Positions 30,137-34,158 of a stretch of 34,158 nucleotides of DNA are shown one piece after another. The notes under the pieces are model-generated. The model did not search any database. It was not told the DNA's origin and saw nothing but the letters and a program-made list of their open reading frames with translations. Position numbers and translations under genes: made by a program. This DNA is from a virus: positions 1-34,158 of the IMG/VR virus record IMGVR_UViG_3300025168_000308; one strand, written 5' to 3'. Every line of letters starts with the position of its first letter. Position 1 is the stretch's first letter.

Positions 30137-30158
30137 GGGGGCTGCTTCGGTAGTCCCC
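30137..30158 (+). promoter_or_regulatory. Stable RNA hairpin with cUUCGg tetraloop before the primase
   Basis: GGGGGCTGC (30137-30145) pairs with GTAGTCCCC (30150-30158) over nine pairs, two of them G-U, closed by the tetraloop TTCG between C and G, an exceptionally stable RNA loop. It occupies most of the 48-base gap between the SSB-like gene and the primase, six bases before the ribosome site AAGGA (30164-30168). There is no following T-run, so it is more likely an mRNA processing or stability element, or a translational modulator, than a terminator. Confidence 0.55.
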
Positions 30159-30175
30159 ACCGCAAGGACAAAACC

Positions 30176-31714
30176 ATGACAGTTAAAAAGTTCTCGTCTA
30201 TCTTTGATGGACTGAAAGAAGCTTACGGCACATACCGGATAGAGAAAACTCAGTCCAACGGGAAGAACACAGGCAAAGCAGGCATCGTTCGCGAACCGCG
30301 CAACGCGGGTCTGTGGGAGGGCCACCTGTCGGGTAAGGGAAACTCTATCGGCATTATCCCAATAAACGCAGATAACATGTGCAAGTGGGGCTGTGTAGAT
30401 ATTGACCAGTACCCGCTGGATCATAAACTACTCTTAGAAAAGATCAGGAAGCTAAAACTTCCGCTCGTTGTCTGTCGCTCTAAGTCTGGCGGAGCGCACT
30501 GCTTCCTATTCTGTAAGGATTGGGTTGAGGCAAAAGACATGCAAAGGTCACTCAAAAGTATAGCGGCCGCGCTGGGCTACGGTGAAAGCGAGATATTCCC
30601 AAAGCAGATTAAACTGCACCTAGATCGTGGAGATGTGGGTAACTTTCTAAATCTTCCGTACTACAACGCAGAAGACGGTCTGCGCTACGGCATCCTAGAT
30701 GACGGCACTTCGGCCACTCTAAAAGAATTCTTTGAACTCTACGAGACACACGTTCAAACGCCAGAGCAAATCCAGAAGCTCCAGATAACAGAAGCAACCG
30801 AAACAACGCCCGTAAGAGACGGCCCGCCGTGCCTACAGCACTTAGTCAAAGAGAAAATCTCTGAGGGTGGGCGCAATAACGGTCTGTTTAATATAGGCGT
30901 GTACCTTCGCAAGGCGTTCCCAGATAGCTGGGAAACAGAAATCCTGACCTACAACATGCAATACTTTGAGCCGCCGCTCCCACTGTCAGAAGTTACAGTG
31001 GTTGCAAAGCAGCTAGAGCGCAAAGATTATGCCTACCGCTGTAGTGATGCGCCGATAAACGCGCACTGTAACAAGGAACTTTGCCAAACCCGTAAGTTTG
31101 GTATTGGGAGCGCCATACAGAACGCTACAGTAGCCAATCTGCGTAAGTACAATTCAACGCCCCCCGTCTGGTTTATGGACGTTAACGGCGAGCCTCTGGA
31201 GCTAGATACAGACGCCCTAATGAGCCAGCCGATGTTTCAGAAAGCATGTATGGAGCAACTCAACTTCATGCCGCGCAGCGTGGCAAAGCAACAGTGGGAA
31301 GGTCGGATCAGCGCACTGCTTACAGAGATGCGCGAAAACGAAAGCGCCATCATGGAAGTGGCAGTAGACGCCAGCGTTAGCGGCCAGTTTTACGACTACT
31401 TAGAAGAATTTTGTCGTTTCCTACAGCAAGCGCAGGACAAAGAAGAAATCTTGCTCCGCCGCCCTTGGACCGACGAAGACGCAATGGTAACCTTCTTTCG
31501 CCTAAAAGACTTCGAAAACTTTCTAAAGAAGAACAAATTCTTTGAGTACAAGTCACACCGAATTGCCCAGCGCCTGCGTGACATAAACGGCGATAGCACC
31601 GTTCTGAAGATCAAAGGCCGCGCAGTGCGGGTCTGGCAGATTCCAGCGTTTGAGTCTGGCGACATAGATATAACAACTCCAGACTTCACACCAAAACAGG
31701 AGAGCCCGTTTTGA
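30176..31714 (+). CDS. Archaeo-eukaryotic-type DNA primase (TOTE/AEP-like) with PriCT-like region
   Basis: 512 residues. The primase domain (about 20-165) shows the metal pair D75/D77 in GCVDIDQYP, RSKSGGAHCFLF (101-112) with H108, SEIFPKQIKLH (138-148) and GNFLNLPYY (155-163). It resembles the AEP domains described from TOTE systems and phages. Residues about 220-290 (SEGGRNNGLFNIGVYLRKAF; PPLPLSEVTVVAKQLERKD) match primase C-terminal (PriCT) domains, followed by C289, H297, C298, C303, a possible zinc site, then RKFGIG. There is no Walker motif, so no helicase is fused. It would make primers, or polymerise, for phage DNA. AAGGA precedes the ATG; the stop overlaps the next TTG start. Confidence 0.75.
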   Translation: MTVKKFSSIFDGLKEAYGTYRIEKTQSNGKNTGKAGIVREPRNAGLWEGHLSGKGNSIGIIPINADNMCKWGCVDIDQYPLDHKLLLEKIRKLKLPLVVCRSKSGGAHCFLFCKDWVEAKDMQRSLKSIAAALGYGESEIFPKQIKLHLDRGDVGNFLNLPYYNAEDGLRYGILDDGTSATLKEFFELYETHVQTPEQIQKLQITEATETTPVRDGPPCLQHLVKEKISEGGRNNGLFNIGVYLRKAFPDSWETEILTYNMQYFEPPLPLSEVTVVAKQLERKDYAYRCSDAPINAHCNKELCQTRKFGIGSAIQNATVANLRKYNSTPPVWFMDVNGEPLELDTDALMSQPMFQKACMEQLNFMPRSVAKQQWEGRISALLTEMRENESAIMEVAVDASVSGQFYDYLEEFCRFLQQAQDKEEILLRRPWTDEDAMVTFFRLKDFENFLKKNKFFEYKSHRIAQRLRDINGDSTVLKIKGRAVRVWQIPAFESGDIDITTPDFTPKQESPF

Positions 31715-31908
31715 CAACCCCAGTATTAAAAAAACTTAGAAACGTAGAGATCGTCCGGATGATCGACGAACAGCACATGACAAAAACCGCCGTCGCTAAA
31801 TGGTTTAAAATAAGCAAACAGCGCGTGTGGCAGATTTACGAACGGGAGAAAGAAAATGTTCAGGATATTCGGCCCACCGGGGACGGGGAAGACAACCAGA
31901 CTTCTTAA
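31711..31908 (+). CDS. Small helix-turn-helix protein, TTG start
   Basis: 65 residues from TTG 31711 in a TTGA overlap with the primase stop; AGGAG (31698-31702) is eight bases upstream. Residues 23-46 (MTKTAVAKWFKISKQRVWQI) form a clear HTH of the kind seen in sigma region 4 and small phage regulators. The last 17 residues, acidic and polar, are encoded in the overlap with the helicase gene (53 bases). It could regulate phage promoters, for example the opposed pair near 28700, but no target is visible. An alternative start is ATG 31759, which would leave the HTH intact. Confidence 0.65.
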   Translation: MTTPVLKKLRNVEIVRMIDEQHMTKTAVAKWFKISKQRVWQIYEREKENVQDIRPTGDGEDNQTS

Positions 31909-33376
31909 TATGGTTGACGACGCGCTCCAAAAGGGTGTCGCCCCGATGAACATAGCTTTCCTAGCTTTTACACGCAAAGCCGCCAACGAAGCAAAAGAAC
32001 GCGCGGCTAAACGCTTTAACCTAGACCCCAAGAAAGACCTGTTCTATTTCCGGACACTGCACAGCCTAGCTTTGACCTGTTCCGACATACGCACCGAACA
32101 GGTAATGCAGGACGAAAACTATAGGGAACTCTCCAGAGAGATGGGGGTGCAGCTAAACGTAGCTCGTACCAATAACTTTGATGACGATCTGCCTGAGATG
32201 ACCAAAGCAACTGACCCTATCTTGGGCCTGATTAACCTTGCCCGAATGCGCAAAGTGCCGCTGCGCCAACAGTACAACGAAACCCCAATCGAAATAGAGT
32301 GGAACATTGTAACCTATGTGGACAAATGCCTGACCAGCTACAAAGAAAACATGGAGATGTACGACTTCACAGATATGCTGGAGAACTTTCCAAAAGAAGG
32401 CTACACAAGCTGCCCGCACTTTGACCTATGCTTTGTAGATGAAGCGCAAGACCTTTCACCCATACAATGGGACATAGCGCACATCCTAGACGAACGATCA
32501 AAAAGAATGTACTGCGCAGGCGATGATGACCAAGCCATATACCGCTGGGCAGGGGCAGATGTAGACCACTTTATCGGGCTGGACGGCGGATCAGAAACCC
32601 TGTCACAATCCTACCGCGTTCCATTCCTAGTACACCAACTGGCAGAACGGGTCGTGTCCCGTATCGGTAAGCGCTTCCTTAAAGAATACAAACCAAAGGT
32701 CGATGAATACGGTTCGATACGCCGTATCTTCAGCGTCGAAGAGATAGACATGTCAGAAGGATCGTGGCTCATCCTCGCCCAAGCCGGATACCAGCTACAG
32801 CCCGTAGCCGCCGAACTCCGGTCCTCCGGATACCTGTTCATCAATCGCGGCCATCGCTCCATATCCGAAAAGATATCCGACGCCGTTAACGGTTGGGAAC
32901 AACTGCGCAAAGGCAAAGAAATCACAGGAGCCGTAGCGCGTAAAATATACAGCTACATGTCAACTAAAGACCGCGTGAAAAGAGGCTTTAAAACCCTGAC
33001 CGCCGTCGAAGATACAGACTTCGTAACCCTCGAAACACTGACCGCGGACCACGGACTTTTAGCAACACAAGACATGGTATGGCATATTGCCATGGACCGC
33101 GTACCAGAAAGCGACAGAGCCTATATCATTGCAATGCTTCGACGAGGCGAGCGCTTTAACGGCGAGCCACGCATAACCGTGTCAACGATACACGGGGCAA
33201 AGGGCGGAGAGGCGGACAACGTAGTTCTATTCACAGACCTTTCCCCCGCCGCCGAAGAACAAATGAATGTTAACCCAGACGACACGCACCGCGTATTCTA
33301 TGTGGGCGTAACTCGCGCTAAACAAAGCCTGTTTATCGTGGAACCTCAAGACTTCACAAGGAGTTATGATCTATGA
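31856..33376 (+). CDS. UvrD/PcrA-like superfamily 1 helicase
   Basis: 506 residues. Motifs: Walker A GPPGTGKTT (6-14), Ia AFLAFTRKAANEA (34-46), II DEAQD (195-199), III GDDDQAIYRWAGA (222-234), IV region SQSYR, V VSTIHGAKGGEADNVVLF (442-459), VI RVFYVGVTRAKQ (479-490). All catalytic residues of a 3'-5' SF1A helicase are present and the length is short, as in phage versions. The start must be ATG 31856, since the P-loop begins at residue 6; it lies inside the HTH gene (53-base overlap). It probably unwinds DNA for replication or recombination together with the primase and SSB-like protein. ATGA overlap with the next gene. Confidence 0.88.
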   Translation: MFRIFGPPGTGKTTRLLNMVDDALQKGVAPMNIAFLAFTRKAANEAKERAAKRFNLDPKKDLFYFRTLHSLALTCSDIRTEQVMQDENYRELSREMGVQLNVARTNNFDDDLPEMTKATDPILGLINLARMRKVPLRQQYNETPIEIEWNIVTYVDKCLTSYKENMEMYDFTDMLENFPKEGYTSCPHFDLCFVDEAQDLSPIQWDIAHILDERSKRMYCAGDDDQAIYRWAGADVDHFIGLDGGSETLSQSYRVPFLVHQLAERVVSRIGKRFLKEYKPKVDEYGSIRRIFSVEEIDMSEGSWLILAQAGYQLQPVAAELRSSGYLFINRGHRSISEKISDAVNGWEQLRKGKEITGAVARKIYSYMSTKDRVKRGFKTLTAVEDTDFVTLETLTADHGLLATQDMVWHIAMDRVPESDRAYIIAMLRRGERFNGEPRITVSTIHGAKGGEADNVVLFTDLSPAAEEQMNVNPDDTHRVFYVGVTRAKQSLFIVEPQDFTRSYDL

Positions 33377-33705
33377 AACAACAAGAACGTTTTGAATTTA
33401 TAGAGGCCGAGATTGACCGAGCCTATGTTCACGCTGATGACGAATGGAAACAAGAGTATTACCAGAACGCCGCTAAATATCTAGCTGAACACAAGATTGT
33501 TGAAGGCGGAAAGATTTGTGCCTTTTGCAGATCACAAGGGATGGCTGATCCGCACCACCATAACGTTTGGGGTGCAATGATGACATCTCTAAAAAAACTA
33601 GGGTGGGTCGAGAAGATAGGAATGGTCCGCCCAACTACACGCCACACGCATATTAACGAAGTATGCCAATGGGAAAGCAAACTATTTAAGGGAGAGAAGA
33701 CGTGA
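33373..33705 (+). CDS. Winged-helix-like phage protein with CxxC and HHH
   Basis: 110 residues. The N-terminal half is helical (EAEIDRAYVHADDEWKQEYY). The C-terminal half, PHHHNVWGAMMTSLKKLGWV then MVRPTTRHTHINEVCQWESK, resembles small winged-helix proteins found near phage replication genes, where a histidine/Gly turn precedes a recognition helix. CAFC (49-52) and H61-H63 could bind a metal, but the spacing is not that of an HNH nuclease. Starts by ATGA overlap with the helicase and overlaps the next GTG by four bases. Function: DNA binding inferred, not shown. Confidence 0.6.
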   Translation: MKQQERFEFIEAEIDRAYVHADDEWKQEYYQNAAKYLAEHKIVEGGKICAFCRSQGMADPHHHNVWGAMMTSLKKLGWVEKIGMVRPTTRHTHINEVCQWESKLFKGEKT

Positions 33706-33857
33706 ATTGTTGGCATTGTAAGACAGAACTTATTTGGGGAGGAGATCACGATTGTGAGGATGACGAAGAGCATTCTATGGTCACAAACCTCTCATGCCCT
33801 AAATGCGAGAGCTTTGTATTAGTTTATTATCCAAGGGAGAAAGAAGATGAAACGTGA
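33702..33857 (+). CDS. Zinc-ribbon microprotein (GTG start)
   Basis: 51 residues, GTG 33702 in a GTGA overlap with the preceding stop, with GGGAGA upstream. It has two Cys pairs: CWHC (3-6) and CPKC (32-35), with KTELIWGGDHDCEDDEEHS between them. This is the pattern of a small phage zinc ribbon that I recall in several phage groups (CWHC...ELIWGGDHD...CPKC). The stop TGA is at 33855-33857 and overlaps the next gene's start (ATG 33847) by 11 bases. Likely DNA-, RNA- or protein-binding; no specific role visible. Confidence 0.75.
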   Translation: MNCWHCKTELIWGGDHDCEDDEEHSMVTNLSCPKCESFVLVYYPREKEDET

Positions 33858-34158
33858 TGAAATACTGGATTTGTCAAAAGAACTGATAAACGGCCAACGC
33901 GCCAAAGACTACGGCGATGCGTTCGACAACCACAACAGAATAGCGGAGGGTTGGAACATAATTACAAACAGCGCACTGGTAAGCCACGGCGCACTGACCG
34001 CGCAGCACGTTGTATTAATGATGGATTGGGTGAAGACAGCACGGCTACTTAACACTCTGGATCACGATGACTCTTGGATAGATAAAGTTGGTTACAGCGC
34101 TCTTGGTGGCGAGTTCTCACAAAAGAACGAAATGATCCAAGAGATAGAAGCAGTAAAG
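33847..34158 (+). CDS. DUF6378-like protein, 3' end outside window
   Basis: 104 visible residues from ATG 33847 (ribosome site GGGAG in CCAAGGGAGAAAGAAG); the frame stays open to the edge. Sequence ILDLSKELINGQRAKDYGDA, with GALTAQHVVLMMDWVKTARL and DSWIDKVGYSALGGEF, fits the phage family I remember as DUF6378: a helical protein with a YGD-type N-terminal motif and conserved D and K in the helices. Its place among replication genes has suggested a link to nucleotide metabolism, as for MazG-like proteins, but I know of no proof. Little of the protein is likely to be missing. Confidence 0.75.
   Translation, partial: MKRDEILDLSKELINGQRAKDYGDAFDNHNRIAEGWNIITNSALVSHGALTAQHVVLMMDWVKTARLLNTLDHDDSWIDKVGYSALGGEFSQKNEMIQEIEAVK

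Noticed and set aside
30137-30158. Intrinsic terminator before the primase
   Set aside because: The stem is strong but is followed by ACCGCAAGGAC rather than a T-run, and the downstream gene has no other visible promoter.
33517-33561. HNH or zinc nuclease in the 110-residue protein (CAFC ... HHH)
   Set aside because: No HNH-type spacing or N residue order, and the rest of the chain looks like a winged helix; metal binding remains only a possibility.

Overview
This window reads as part of a tailed, probably podovirus-type (short non-contractile tail) bacteriophage genome of marine type. The sequence support is a tightly packed block of virion genes with P22/SU10-like tail adaptor and nozzle proteins, a tail fibre with a self-cleaving C-terminal chaperone, about 15 kb of very large internal (ejection-type) proteins, then a replication block. 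No sheath, baseplate or integrase gene is seen. Family resemblances are from memory to uncultured marine and pelagiphage-like viruses. Mid-range base composition (mid-40s %GC by eye) gives no firm host; a marine proteobacterium is the best guess. Portal, terminase and most of the major capsid region would lie left of the window.

Layout. 1-185: end of a capsid-region protein, followed by a GC hairpin. 233-1757: a small structural protein and four short, very lysine-rich proteins. 1762-5559: head-tail connector and tail genes (gp4-like and SU10-like adaptors, small beta-repeat proteins). 5569-9585: a receptor-binding cassette with a 955-residue S74 fibre, a 2OG-Fe(II) oxygenase and two small genes. 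9599-12021: nozzle-like protein and a small partner. 12075-27254: six large proteins (about 5,050 residues in all) with Gln/Ala, Met/Pro, coiled-coil and hydrophobic tracts, read as the set delivered into the host with the DNA. The last carries an ADP-ribosyltransferase-like domain and a lambda-endolysin-like domain in one chain.

27235-28677 (minus strand) is an SNF2-type helicase converging on the late block. From 28776 onward, plus-strand genes give a coiled-coil protein, an SSB-like protein with a DDIPF tail, an archaeo-eukaryotic-type primase, a small HTH protein, a UvrD-like helicase, a winged-helix-like protein, a zinc-ribbon microprotein and the start of a DUF6378-like protein. The two blocks are divided at about 28700 by two opposed sigma70-type promoters that occupy the same 40 bp.

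The most unusual content is (i) the 1,025-residue chain at 24177-27254, (ii) a short peptide motif, aromatic/Met-x-x-Gly-Gly, that recurs at domain edges and chain ends in several neighbouring proteins, and (iii) the interlocked promoters. Nearly all genes abut or overlap by 1-4 bases, so translation is probably coupled throughout.
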